In this document: positions 25,734 through 33,752 of the stretch, piece by piece
Position numbering within the stretch: the stretch's first letter is position 1
Layout: the number at the start of each line of letters is the position of its first letter
DNA from: Sphingomonas arenae
GTDB taxonomy: Bacteria > Pseudomonadota > Alphaproteobacteria > Sphingomonadales > Sphingomonadaceae
Assembly: GCF_016924655.1 (NCBI RefSeq)
Contig: NZ_JAFFJU010000002.1
Coordinates: 992,001-1,056,000 of the forward strand
Direction: 5' to 3'
Length of the DNA stretch: 64,000 nucleotides
Made by a program: the position numbers and the translations under genes
The notes under the pieces: model-generated
What the model was told of the DNA's origin: nothing
Seen by the model: only the letters and a program-made list of their open reading frames with translations
Databases searched by the model: none

Positions 25734-26777
25734 TCACGTCGCCAGCATGTCGAGCAGGCGTTCCAGTCGCTCGATGGGCTGAGTGAACGAATTCCCGTCG
25801 ACATCGTCCCCGACGGCGAACGCGAACTTCATGCCGAGCACGTCGGCATAGCTCTTGAAGAGCATGTTGAATTGCCGCGGCGGCTGCAGGACGACGAGCG
25901 CGCATCCGGCCGGCGCCGCCATCACCGCATGTGCAATCGCCGAGCCTTCGGGCGACACGATCGTTTCGGCCGATGCCAGCGTGTGGGCGATGGTTCTCGG
26001 GTCGCTCGCCTCGGGTGACAGGATCGCGAAGCCCCGACGTGCGAGCGTCTCGCGGATCGCCACCTCGTTGGCGAGGACTCGGCCCACTCCCGTCCGGCCT
26101 CTCGAGAGGAACACACGCTTGGGACCTCCCGGGCCGACCTCGCTCCGGATGCGCTGACGGATACGCTCGACGCGGGCCACCCTGGACGCGCTGAGCTCGT
26201 GATCCTCGATCAGCCACAGCCTTCGGACGTGCGCCTGCCGAACTTCCCGCGCTCGAAGTCCCGTCAGCTCGCGATACCCGGTCTCGTGAATGCGGACCGG
26301 CGGCGAGGGCAGGACCAGCGGATCGAGCTTCTGGTCCTGCGCCCAGAGCTCATGCGCCAATCCGTCGGTCAGCCAATGCCCGAAGTAGCGCTCCGTCACA
26401 TATGTGCTGCACAGAGCCCCTTCCTCGATCTCCTCGACACGGCCGCCGAGAAACAAGCGCCGGTCTTCCTTGCGGATGACCGCGTAAGCGGACGGAGACA
26501 TCACCACGCCGTGGGCGATCACCGCATCCGGGACCAGATAGGCCATGGCACCGCCTTGGCGGATCGGGGTGCCATGAAGCCGTTCCAGGTTGATCCGCGG
26601 CGAGGAGTCCGGGTGGTGCGCGAGGATCCTGTCCACCTCGCCTGGGAGGCAGATCACCGGCCTCGACCCGTGCTCCACGGGGGGCGCAATCTCCCACATG
26701 TCGGAAGCCACTTGGCTGAGCTGAAGACCGGAAGACTTCGCACGCATGCGGCTGGACAAAGGACGAAATCGAACCAC
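25734..26777 (-). CDS. Glycosyltransferase 61 family protein
   Basis: About 347 residues, resembling the GT61/DUF563 group that includes polysaccharide xylosyl- and glucosyltransferases. Recognisable elements are YFGHWLTDGLAHELWA (the FGHWLxDxL block), RRLWLIEDHELSA, KRVFLSRGRTGVGRVLANE and SPEGSAIAHAVMAAPAGCALVVL near the C-terminus, which matches the conserved GxxHaN region in position. A role in capsule or exopolysaccharide synthesis is inferred. The start is uncertain: GTG 26777, ATG 26747 and ATG 26699 are possible. It lies just outside the mobile element. Confidence 0.85.
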   Translation of the reverse strand: MVRFRPLSSRMRAKSSGLQLSQVASDMWEIAPPVEHGSRPVICLPGEVDRILAHHPDSSPRINLERLHGTPIRQGGAMAYLVPDAVIAHGVVMSPSAYAVIRKEDRRLFLGGRVEEIEEGALCSTYVTERYFGHWLTDGLAHELWAQDQKLDPLVLPSPPVRIHETGYRELTGLRAREVRQAHVRRLWLIEDHELSASRVARVERIRQRIRSEVGPGGPKRVFLSRGRTGVGRVLANEVAIRETLARRGFAILSPEASDPRTIAHTLASAETIVSPEGSAIAHAVMAAPAGCALVVLQPPRQFNMLFKSYADVLGMKFAFAVGDDVDGNSFTQPIERLERLLDMLAT

Positions 26778-26991
26778 TGGGCACCTGACTGCTGCCGAAC
26801 ACGCCGGGTCGCAGAAAAAGGCTCCGCGTTAAATCCGGATTAATGTCATCGGTTATCGGCTGGGGGGGCGATGTTCAAGAGCGTCCCCCGCACCCGTGGG
26901 CTCGGCCATGGCCCATCTGTCGTTCAGCCTCCCTTGGCTAGACGCGGCATGATGCTTGCGAGGGGGCTCTCAAGGCGGCAAGCACGAGGAC

Positions 26992-28134
26992 GTGAACGAC
27001 TTGACCGACACCAACGCGGCGCTTCCGACCCGCGAGGCGCACCTCCGATCGATCCTGGCCACGGTTCCCGACGCGATGGTGGTCATCGACGAGCGCGGGC
27101 GGATCCTCTCGTTCAGCGCCGCGGCCGAACGCATGTTCGGCTTCGCGGAGGCGGAGGTCCTGGGCGAGAACGTCAGCATGCTTATGCCCTCGCCCGACCG
27201 CGAGAAACACGACGGTTACCTCAGCAACTACATGGGCACGGGCGAGCGCAAGATCATCGGCATCGGCCGGGTCACGACCGCGCGCCACCGCGAGGGCTAT
27301 ACCTTCCCGATCGAGCTGTCGGTCGGCGAGGCGCGCATCGGCGAACAGCGCATCTTCACCGGCTTCATCCGCGACCTGACCGAACGGCAGCATACCGAGC
27401 TCCGCCTCCAGGACCTGCAGTCCGAGCTGGCTCACGTTGGCCGGGTCAGCGAGGTCGGGACTCTCGCCTCGGCCCTTGCCCACGAGCTGAACCAGCCGCT
27501 GACCGCCATCGCGAACTACTGCGAGGCCGCACGCGATCTCCTGGCCAGCCCGCCGGACGAGGACACGCTGGAGGTGATCCGCGAAGCGCTCGACGATGCC
27601 GCTCGCCAGTCCGTTCGCGCGGGCCAGATCGTCCGCCGCCTGCGCGACTTCATCACCTACGGCCAGACCGAGCGGAAGGTGGAAAGTCTCCCCCGGCTCA
27701 TCGCCGAGGCCAATGCCCTCGGACTGGTCGGCTCACGCGAGCACGGCATCGAGGTCGACGTCGAACTCCATCCCAATGCCCAGAACGTCCTGGTGGACCG
27801 CATCCAGGTTCAGCAGGTGCTTCTCAACCTCATCCGCAACGCCATCGACGCGATGATCGACAGCCGGGTGAGGCAGCTGACCATCAGCGCCCGGCCGGAC
27901 GGAGACGATTTCGTCGAGGTCAGTGTCGGCGACACCGGCAAGGGCATCAGCGCCGAGGTCGCCGAGCACTTGTTCCAGCCGTTCGTCACGTCCAAGGAAC
28001 ATGGCATGGGGATCGGCCTGTCGATTTGCCGCACGATCATCGAAGCGCACGGCGGGCGAATCTGGTTCGAGAGCCCCGCGGGCGGGGGAACCGTTTTCCA
28101 CTTCACCATACCCGACGCGGGGGCGCTTGAATGA
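26992..28134 (+). CDS. fixL: FixL-type oxygen-sensing histidine kinase
   Basis: A soluble kinase of about 380 residues: one PAS domain, a coiled linker (TERQHTELRLQDLQSELAHVG), the H-box ALAHELNQPLTAIANY, and an ATPase domain with N (LLNLIRNAIDAM), G1 (GDTGKGIS) and G2 (GMGIGLSI) boxes. In the PAS domain PDREKHDGYL aligns with the haem-ligand His of rhizobial FixL, and IIGIGRVTT keeps the downstream Arg. Asn replaces the FixL Arg six residues after the haem His. It lacks the membrane anchor of Sinorhizobium FixL. Start codon choices are TTG 26956, GTG 26992 and TTG 27001. Confidence 0.9.
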   Translation: MNDLTDTNAALPTREAHLRSILATVPDAMVVIDERGRILSFSAAAERMFGFAEAEVLGENVSMLMPSPDREKHDGYLSNYMGTGERKIIGIGRVTTARHREGYTFPIELSVGEARIGEQRIFTGFIRDLTERQHTELRLQDLQSELAHVGRVSEVGTLASALAHELNQPLTAIANYCEAARDLLASPPDEDTLEVIREALDDAARQSVRAGQIVRRLRDFITYGQTERKVESLPRLIAEANALGLVGSREHGIEVDVELHPNAQNVLVDRIQVQQVLLNLIRNAIDAMIDSRVRQLTISARPDGDDFVEVSVGDTGKGISAEVAEHLFQPFVTSKEHGMGIGLSICRTIIEAHGGRIWFESPAGGGTVFHFTIPDAGALE

Positions 28135-28769
28135 GTGACGAGTCCAAGTTCCTGGTCCATCTGGTCGACGATGACGAGGCGATCCGCCGCTCGGCCGGGT
28201 TCATGCTGAAGACGTCCGGCTTTCGGGTCGAGACCTATGAAACCGGCGTGCAGCTGCTCAAGAAGGTCCGCTCGCTGGAGCCCGGCTGCATCCTGCTCGA
28301 CATCCGCATGCCGGAGATGGACGGGCTGGAAGTGCAACGCGAACTTCGCGATGCCGGCTGCATGCTCCCCGTCGTCATCATGACCGGCCACGGCGACGTC
28401 AGCGTTGCCGTCCAGGCGATGAAGGCCGGCGCCGTCGATTTCATCGAAAAGCCCTTCGAGAAGCAGGCGCTGTTGTCCTCGCTCGAAGCCGCGCGCGGAC
28501 GCCTGCACACCGCCTCCACTGTGGAAAGCCGGGGCGAGGAGGCGCGCCAACGCCTGAACGTGCTGACCCCGCGCGAGCGGGACGTGCTGGCCGGCCTCGT
28601 GCAAGGGCTGCCGAACAAGACGATCGCCTACGACCTCGGGATCAGCCCGCGCACCGTGGAGATCCACCGCGCCAACCTGATGGAGAAACTGGGCGTGCGC
28701 AGCCTCAGCGAAGCGCTGCGGATCGCCTTCGCTGCCGGGCTTGGCGAAGCGGAGCCGGACCCCGCCTGA
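28131..28769 (+). CDS. fixJ: FixJ-type response regulator
   Basis: A 212-residue regulator paired with the preceding kinase (ATGA overlap). The receiver domain has HLVDDDEAIRRS, the phosphoacceptor Asp in ILLDIRMPEMDGLEVQ, the Thr in IMTGHGDVSVAVQAMKAGA, and the Lys in DFIEKPF. The C-terminal LuxR HTH reads LTPRERDVLAGLVQGLPNKT and IAYDLGISPRTVEIHRANLM. In known FixLJ systems the phosphorylated regulator switches on fixK/fnr-type genes under low oxygen; an FNR-type gene lies 3 kb away. Confidence 0.95.
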   Translation: MSDESKFLVHLVDDDEAIRRSAGFMLKTSGFRVETYETGVQLLKKVRSLEPGCILLDIRMPEMDGLEVQRELRDAGCMLPVVIMTGHGDVSVAVQAMKAGAVDFIEKPFEKQALLSSLEAARGRLHTASTVESRGEEARQRLNVLTPRERDVLAGLVQGLPNKTIAYDLGISPRTVEIHRANLMEKLGVRSLSEALRIAFAAGLGEAEPDPA

Positions 28770-28772
28770 AGG

Positions 28773-29135
28773 TCAGCCAAGCGTTCGCAGGTTGGCAACG
28801 CGGAACGGAAGCTCCTGCCCACGCTCGCGCAGCATCAGCATCGCGCCTTCGCTGATCGGAAGCGGGTCCATTTCCGTGATCACCGTCCGCTCGTCGCCGC
28901 TGCGGCCCGCCACGAACGCCCACTTGTCGCCGATTCGGGTGAGGTGCCCGCTGACGTCCGGTTCGCTCGGCCACAGCCGGCGGACGGTGGCCTGCTCCGG
29001 CAGCGCGCGGATCGCCTGCTCGTCAATGACTCCTTCTGCGTTCAAGGGCGCGCGTAGGAGGTAGGCACGGCTCGCGGACCCGTTCGGGAAGTCCCGGGTT
29101 CGGCCAAGTTCGAGTCGGATCGCCTTCCAAGTCAT
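28773..29135 (-). CDS. Conserved hypothetical protein
   Basis: A 120-residue soluble protein, MTWKAIRLELGRTRDFPNGS and onward, with blocks SRAYLLRAPLNAEGVIDEQA, RRLWPSEPDVSGHLTRIGDKWAFVAG and PISEGAMLMLRERGQELPFRVANL. I do not recognise a named domain. The beta-rich pattern with a central GDKWAF strand looks like a small conserved family. It is convergent with fixJ (3 bp apart). No regulatory link can be shown. Confidence 0.7.
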   Translation of the reverse strand: MTWKAIRLELGRTRDFPNGSASRAYLLRAPLNAEGVIDEQAIRALPEQATVRRLWPSEPDVSGHLTRIGDKWAFVAGRSGDERTVITEMDPLPISEGAMLMLRERGQELPFRVANLRTLG

Positions 29136-29203
29136 GGAAAATGCCCTGCCCGTTCGGGCGGACGCACTGAATACGCAGTTCTACGGAACGGACAGTTCGC
29201 CGC

Positions 29204-29854
29204 TCAGCCCAGCACGACGGCAGCCGGGTTCGGCCCGAACAGCCACGGATGCGCATTGAGCAACAGGGCGTAGAAGAGGGTGCCGCCGCCGCAGGTCACG
29301 AGCAGCTGACGGATGTTCCAGCCCTTACCAAGTCGAGGCAGTGCCTCCCCGTTCTCGCTCAGCTGCCGCTTTCGACGACGCTCCACCAGCTTCATTCCCG
29401 CCAGCGAGAACAGCAGGAACCCGCCGAACATGATCAGCGCCACCAGGTCGCCATTGGCCACCGTATGGACCAGCGCCCAGGTAGCGAAGCCCCAGAGCAC
29501 CGGATGGCGCATCCAGCCGACGATGCCCGGCCGCTCGGCGTCGAACGACCTGCGGCTGAGGCTGATGCTGAACGGATTGGGCGAAGCCAGTCCGCCGATG
29601 AGCAGCCAGCTGGCCGGCAGCATCAGCGCGACCGCCAACTGATAGCTCCACAGGCTGGTCGGCCACAGCGGGATGGTCGGCGCGCGAACCGCTGCCGAGA
29701 TCAGCCAGGCCAGCAGCGCCAGCGACAGCAGGGAATAGAGCAGCAGGTAATGCCGCTCCCCGAGCACCGCGACGAAGCGGGCCCGGATGGCGGGCCGCGC
29801 GGGGATGCTGTGGGCGACCAGGAACAGGGCCAAAGCCAGGAGGAACTCGGTCAT
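29204..29854 (-). CDS. nnrU: NnrU family membrane protein
   Basis: A 216-residue inner-membrane protein with six hydrophobic segments. It opens with LLALALFLVAHSIPA (the conserved AHxxP) and has HPVLWGFATWALVHTVANGD, the GxxRHPxxxG-type block of the NnrU/methyltransferase-like membrane family. In denitrifiers NnrU is linked to nitric oxide metabolism. Here no denitrification genes are in view, but it sits just downstream of hemN on the same strand (16-bp gap), within a low-oxygen gene neighbourhood. Confidence 0.88.
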   Translation of the reverse strand: MTEFLLALALFLVAHSIPARPAIRARFVAVLGERHYLLLYSLLSLALLAWLISAAVRAPTIPLWPTSLWSYQLAVALMLPASWLLIGGLASPNPFSISLSRRSFDAERPGIVGWMRHPVLWGFATWALVHTVANGDLVALIMFGGFLLFSLAGMKLVERRRKRQLSENGEALPRLGKGWNIRQLLVTCGGGTLFYALLLNAHPWLFGPNPAAVVLG

Positions 29855-29869
29855 GTCCGCAGCCCTAGC

Positions 29870-31207
29870 CTAAACCGCGCGGGCGTGCCTCCCCGCCCCC
29901 TCGTCGAGATAGGCGTCGAACGCCGCCGCGACCGCGCGCACCAGCGGGCGCGCTTCGGGCAGCACTTCGATCACCTCGCCATGTCGCCGGATCAGCCCGT
30001 CCCGCACCAGCGGCTCCAACCGCGCCTCGTCCGCCAGTTCCGCCGCGCCGGCGAGATCCACCCGATAGTCGCACATGATCCGCTCGATGACCGCCGCGCG
30101 CCGCCGATCGTCCGCGCTGACCGGGCACTGCTTGGTCGAAGCCAGCCGCCCTTCCGCGATGCGCTTCTGATAGTCGGGTATCAGCACGGCATTCTGGACG
30201 AACCCGGCCGGCAGCCGGCCGATCGCGGACGCCCCGAAGCCGATCAGCGTCTCGCACGCGTCCGTTGTATAACCCTGGAAGTTGCGGTGGAGGCCACCCT
30301 CGGCCGCCGCCACCGCCAAGGAGTCGCCAGGCGCCGCGAAATGGTCGAGGCCGATCGCGGCATAGCCCGCCCCCACCAGCGCGCCGGCAATCGCCTGCGC
30401 CTGGGCCAGCCGTTGCTCTCCATCGGGCAGAGCCTCGGAGTCGATCTTGCGCTGGTGCAGCTTGAAGCTCGGCACATGGGCGTAGCCGAACACCGCCAGG
30501 CGGTTGGGCTTCAGCGCGACCGCCTGCGCGACCGTCTCCACGCAGGACTCCACCGTCTGGTGCGGCAGGCCATAGATGAGGTCGAAGTTGATCGCCTCGA
30601 TTTCCGCTCCGCGCAGCCGCTCGACCGCCAGCTTCGTCTCCGCGAAGCTCTGCACCCGATTGATGGCGCGCTGCACGACCGGATCGAAACTCTGCACGCC
30701 AAGGCTCGCCCGATTGACGCCCGAGTCGGCGAGCGCCTCGACCATCTCCGGCTCCAGCGTGCGCGGATCGATCTCGATCGCCACCTCGGCATCCGGCAGG
30801 AAGTCGAAGGCGGAGCGGAGTTGCTCCATCAAGGCCCGGAACTGCTCCGGCGCCATCAGCGTCGGCGTGCCCCCACCGAAGTGGAGGTGCGAGACCCGGA
30901 TCCTTCCCGGCAAGGCCTCGGTCACCATCGCGATCTCGCGGGCCAGCGTCGCCAGGTAGCGCTCCACCGGCGCATCGCGGCGAGTCACCGTGGTGTGGCA
31001 CCCGCAATACCAGCACATCGACCGGCAAAAGGGGATGTGGACATAAAGCGAGACCGGCCGATTGGTCGGCACCCCTGCCAACCATTGCCGAACGAGCTTA
31101 TCGTCCGGTGCCGGCCGGAAGTGCGGGGCCGTCGGATAGCTGGTGTAGCGGGGAATGTTGCGGCTGCCATAGCGGGCAAGCACGTCCGGGCGGAGACGAG
31201 CGGTCAT
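29870..31207 (-). CDS. hemN: Oxygen-independent coproporphyrinogen III oxidase
   Basis: Radical-SAM enzyme making protoporphyrinogen IX without oxygen. The 445-residue protein has the cluster motif YVHIPFCRSMCWYCGCHTT (CxxxCxxC followed by the HemN-specific fourth Cys), the glycine-rich SAM motif LHFGGGTPTLM, and the HemN tail RDGLI-RRHGEVIEVLPEARPLVR. It is the main enzyme of the haem route under microaerobic conditions. An FNR-like site lies 34 bp upstream of the start, supporting control by the FNR-type protein encoded nearby. Confidence 0.97.
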   Translation of the reverse strand: MTARLRPDVLARYGSRNIPRYTSYPTAPHFRPAPDDKLVRQWLAGVPTNRPVSLYVHIPFCRSMCWYCGCHTTVTRRDAPVERYLATLAREIAMVTEALPGRIRVSHLHFGGGTPTLMAPEQFRALMEQLRSAFDFLPDAEVAIEIDPRTLEPEMVEALADSGVNRASLGVQSFDPVVQRAINRVQSFAETKLAVERLRGAEIEAINFDLIYGLPHQTVESCVETVAQAVALKPNRLAVFGYAHVPSFKLHQRKIDSEALPDGEQRLAQAQAIAGALVGAGYAAIGLDHFAAPGDSLAVAAAEGGLHRNFQGYTTDACETLIGFGASAIGRLPAGFVQNAVLIPDYQKRIAEGRLASTKQCPVSADDRRRAAVIERIMCDYRVDLAGAAELADEARLEPLVRDGLIRRHGEVIEVLPEARPLVRAVAAAFDAYLDEGAGRHARAV

Positions 31208-31240
31208 GGCGCCCAGCTAAGCGCCTTTCACCGACCCGCG

Positions 31241-31254
31241 TTGACCTGGATCAA
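31241..31254. promoter_or_regulatory. FNR/FixK-like box upstream of hemN
   Basis: TTGACCTGGATCAA matches the FNR consensus TTGAT-N4-ATCAA at 9 of 10 specified positions. Its centre is about 40 bp upstream of the hemN start codon, so it should lie near -40 or closer for a short leader. It partly overlaps the 3' end of the next leftward gene. Confidence 0.75.
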
Positions 31255-31628
31255 GCCGCGTCGAGCGGCGCCTGCGCGAGCAGGCCTTTGCTCCCCAGCG
31301 GGAACTGCACGGCGGTCTTGCCCCGCTCCCGCGCCAGCGCCTGCAGGCCGTCGCACAGTGCCTGCCGCGCCATTCCCCGGCGGCTGAGCTCGAACACCAC
31401 GAATGTCTCGACCTTGAGCGCGTCGGTCTCGGGCTGGTCCTCCCAGGTCGCCAGCGCCTGGATGGTGCCGCCCGGGTTCAGCAGCGTCAGCACTCCACCT
31501 TTCTGCTGCCGGGTCTTCGCCTCTTCGACCCAGTCACCCAGCGGCAGCTCCGGCCGCGCCATCCGGACCAGCGGATAGGCCTCGGCGATCCGCTCCGGCG
31601 GCAGCGATGTGACTGTGAAGTTCGGCAC
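31251..31628 (-). CDS. Hypothetical protein upstream of hemN, GNAT-like
   Basis: A protein of about 125 residues starting at GTG 31628 (VPNFTVTSLPPERIAEAYPL). The pattern of an N-terminal SLPPERIAEAYPLVR, central strands GGVLTLLNPGGTIQALATW and a later FVVFELSRRGMARQALCDGL resembles the acetyl-CoA-binding fold of GNAT acetyltransferases, but the usual RxxGxG/A loop is only approximated by LSRRGMA. I regard the call as tentative. The frame extends to a TTG at 31688, which would place the FNR-like site at 31692 only 4 bp upstream. Confidence 0.55.
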   Translation of the reverse strand: MPNFTVTSLPPERIAEAYPLVRMARPELPLGDWVEEAKTRQQKGGVLTLLNPGGTIQALATWEDQPETDALKVETFVVFELSRRGMARQALCDGLQALARERGKTAVQFPLGSKGLLAQAPLDAA

Positions 31629-31691
31629 GGCCGGCTTCCTCGCGGTCGATAGGGCTGGGCACCCTGCATACGGAAACTTGCGTATCAAGAA

Positions 31692-31705
31692 TTGAGGCAG
31701 ATCAT
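31692..31705. promoter_or_regulatory. Weak FNR-like box between fnr and the leftward gene
   Basis: TTGAGGCAGATCAT matches the FNR consensus at 8 of 10 specified positions. It lies about 49-62 bp upstream of the FNR-type gene start and close to the start of the leftward gene, so it could serve autoregulation. Weaker than the hemN site. Confidence 0.5.
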
Positions 31706-31753
31706 CTTATTCGGGGCCCACGCCGCACGACGGCCATTGTCCTGGAGTTCCTC

Positions 31754-32494
31754 ATGGCCACGTCCGCCGCTGCCGTACTGCCCGCTCTGCCTGCCACTCA
31801 TCCCTGCCACGGCTGTGCCGCGCGCGAGCTGGCGTTGTGCGGCGTGCTGCAGGAGGGCGAACTGGCGACCTTCAAGTCGCTTGGCGGGCACCAACAGATG
31901 AGCCCGGGTCAGCCGCTGTTCCACGAGGGCGATCCGACCACCCAGGTATTCAACATCACCCGCGGATCACTCAAGATCTACAAGCTGCTGCCCGACGGAC
32001 GCCGGCAGGTCATGGGCTTCATGTTCCCCGGCGACTTCCTCGGCATCTCGATCAGCGACGAGCATGCCTTCACCGCAGAAGCCCTGGAGCCCACCCACAT
32101 GTGCCGCTTCGCCCGCAACCGCTTCGACGACTTCGTCGAGGAGCGCCCGGACATGGAACGGCGCCTCTACAGCCTCGCGGCGCACGAACTCGCTGCGGCG
32201 CAGGCGCAGATGGTGCTGCTCGGCCGCAAGTCCGCAGCGGAGCGGCTCGCTTCCTTCTTCCTCGACCTCGCCCAGCGGGCCGAGCGTCTCGGCAGGGCTC
32301 CGGTGACCGCCATCGACCTGCCGATGAGCCGCCTCGACATCGCGGATTACCTCGGCCTCACCAAGGAAACGGTCAGCCGCGTGCTTGCGCAATTAAAGCA
32401 GAAGCGGCTGATCCGGCTCGTCACGCTGAACCGGATCGAGATCCTCGACCGCGAAGGCCTCGACGCGATCGCCCAAGGGCTGACCGACAACTAG
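31754..32494 (+). CDS. fnrL: FNR-type oxygen-responsive transcription regulator
   Basis: A 246-residue Crp/Fnr protein. N-terminal Cys18, Cys21 and Cys29 (CHGCAARELALC) plus Cys117 (THMCRF) match the four iron-sulfur ligands of E. coli FNR in spacing, so it should sense oxygen through a [4Fe-4S] cluster. The cyclic-nucleotide-like barrel is typical (FHEGDPTTQVFNITRGSLKIYKL), and the HTH reads SRLDIADYLGLTKETVSRVL with the Glu-x2-Ser-Arg contacts of FNR. It likely activates hemN and possibly itself. It ends convergently with panE by a 4-bp overlap. Confidence 0.92.
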   Translation: MATSAAAVLPALPATHPCHGCAARELALCGVLQEGELATFKSLGGHQQMSPGQPLFHEGDPTTQVFNITRGSLKIYKLLPDGRRQVMGFMFPGDFLGISISDEHAFTAEALEPTHMCRFARNRFDDFVEERPDMERRLYSLAAHELAAAQAQMVLLGRKSAAERLASFFLDLAQRAERLGRAPVTAIDLPMSRLDIADYLGLTKETVSRVLAQLKQKRLIRLVTLNRIEILDREGLDAIAQGLTDN

Positions 32495-33486
32495 GGTCCG
32501 AGCAGTGTCGTGGGGTCGAGCCTAGGAGAGCCCCGGCCAGCGGCCTCGGCCTTGCGCACCTCCGCCAGCACCCGCCCGTTGACCGGCGCATCGCGGCCAA
32601 GCCGTTCGGCGAGCGCCACGATCGCGCCCTGCAGCTCGCCCACTTCCGTCGTCCGGCCACGCTCTAGGTCTTCCCACATGGAGGATCGGGCGAGCGGGTC
32701 GATCCGCACCGCTGATCGCGCCAGCGCCCGGAACAGCGGGGTCGGCAGGCGCAGTAGCTGCGGAAATCGCCGCGCCGGGATCGGCCCCATGCTCCACGGG
32801 CGGATGCCGGCCTCGGCGAGGAGTGCCAGCCCCTCTTCCTGCTGCGCCGCCAGCACCCGCCGCCACCGCCGGTCGAGCAACTGGTGGCGCAGCGGCAGCC
32901 CGGACAGGGCATTGAGAGCATTGTTGAGGTTGAGCAGCAGCTTGCCCCACTGCACGCCCCCCATGTCAGGCGCGTTTTGCACATCGAGGCGCGGCACCCG
33001 CAGCGCGTCGATGACCCGCTCCTCGCCGGCCTCGACGATCAGCGGACCGCTGGTGCCGCGATGGAATCGCCCCTCGCCGCGATGCAGGACATTGAACGAC
33101 ACCATGCCCGCCAGCACCGTCCTTCCGGGCAGCAGCGTGCGCAGCCGGTCCGCATTGCTCACCCCGTTCTGCAGGCTCACCACCACGGCGGACGCAGGCG
33201 CATGAGCCGCGATCAGCCGCGCCATCTCCTCGGTCGCGCCGCTCTTCACCGTCACCAGCACGAGGTCCGCCGTGCCAAGCACCGCGGGGTCGACCGACAC
33301 TGCCGGCGACGGATCGGCAGTCCATCCCTCCAGGCTGGTGAGATGCAGGCCATGCTGCTCCAGTTCGTCGGCAATCCGTGGCCGAGCGAGCAAGGTCACC
33401 CGCCGCCCGCCCGCGCTCAGCAGGCCACCCACGAAGCAGCCGATGCTTCCGGCCCCGGCAACCACGATGTGCAGCGTGTCTGACAT
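32491..33486 (-). CDS. panE: 2-dehydropantoate 2-reductase
   Basis: NADPH-dependent reductase forming pantoate for CoA synthesis, or a close relative. The 331-residue protein begins SDTLHIVVAGAGSIGCFVGG (Rossmann GxGxxG) and has ATEEMARLIAAHAPASAVVV and SLQNGVSNADRL (the conserved QNG), GKLLLNLNNALNAL with the Lys-x3-Asn of ApbA/PanE, and a helical C-domain. Family members also act on other 2-oxoacids, so the substrate is inferred. ATG 33486 is preferred over an upstream frame start. It is divergent from the trp leader. Confidence 0.88.
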   Translation of the reverse strand: MSDTLHIVVAGAGSIGCFVGGLLSAGGRRVTLLARPRIADELEQHGLHLTSLEGWTADPSPAVSVDPAVLGTADLVLVTVKSGATEEMARLIAAHAPASAVVVSLQNGVSNADRLRTLLPGRTVLAGMVSFNVLHRGEGRFHRGTSGPLIVEAGEERVIDALRVPRLDVQNAPDMGGVQWGKLLLNLNNALNALSGLPLRHQLLDRRWRRVLAAQQEEGLALLAEAGIRPWSMGPIPARRFPQLLRLPTPLFRALARSAVRIDPLARSSMWEDLERGRTTEVGELQGAIVALAERLGRDAPVNGRVLAEVRKAEAAGRGSPRLDPTTLLGP

Positions 33487-33537
33487 GGCCGGCACGGTGC
33501 ACCGCCCGGCAGCGATGCACAATCCACCGCCAAGCCG

Positions 33538-33574
33538 TTGACAAAGCGTCCTTCAGCCGTGAGGTAAGCGCGTG
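33538..33574 (+). promoter_or_regulatory. Likely promoter of the trp operon
   Basis: A consensus -35 box TTGACA lies at 33538-33543. A weak -10 (GAGGTA or GGTAAG) follows at 17-19 bp spacing. The predicted start point falls at or next to the leader ATG (33575), suggesting a leaderless leader mRNA, as is known for the rhizobial trp leader. Confidence 0.6.
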
Positions 33575-33670
33575 ATGACCGCCACCTTCTCCTCCAACGC
33601 TCCCCGGAGCGGCGCGCACTGGCGCTGGTGGCGGCCCATGACCTCGGCGGCGCGATGGCGCTGGCGGTGA
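33575..33670 (+). CDS. trpL: trp leader peptide
   Basis: A 31-codon ORF ending HWRWWRPMTSAARWRWR. Five of 31 codons are Trp (codons 16, 18, 19, 28, 30), far above chance, although the high GC content favours TGG somewhat. It is followed by an intrinsic terminator 42 bp downstream and then trpD. This is the arrangement of ribosome-mediated attenuation: scarce charged tRNA-Trp stalls the ribosome at codons 16-19 and favours read-through. There is no Shine-Dalgarno sequence before the ATG. Confidence 0.85.
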   Translation: MTATFSSNAPRSGAHWRWWRPMTSAARWRWR

Positions 33671-33711
33671 GCTGATCGCACCACGACCACTCCCACCAGA
33701 TTGTCTCCATC

Positions 33712-33736
33712 AGCCCGCCCACCGGCGGGCTTTTTC
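33712..33736 (+). terminator. trp attenuator
   Basis: AGCCCGCC-CACC-GGCGGGCT followed by TTTTC: an 8-bp perfect stem, 4-nt loop and U-run, ending about 17 bp before the trpD ATG. An alternative pairing joins GGCGG and GCTG around the leader stop (33663-33674) to CAGC and CGCC of the 5' arm, giving a plausible antiterminator that a ribosome at the leader stop would mask. Confidence 0.85.
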
Positions 33737-33752
33737 ATGTCCCGAGGTTTCC

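Noticed and set aside
31675-31687. CTTGCGTATCAAG as a third FNR-type site
   Set aside because: It is palindromic, but the half-sites are too close together for an FNR or FixK dimer (consensus needs a 4-base spacer between TTGAT and ATCAA).
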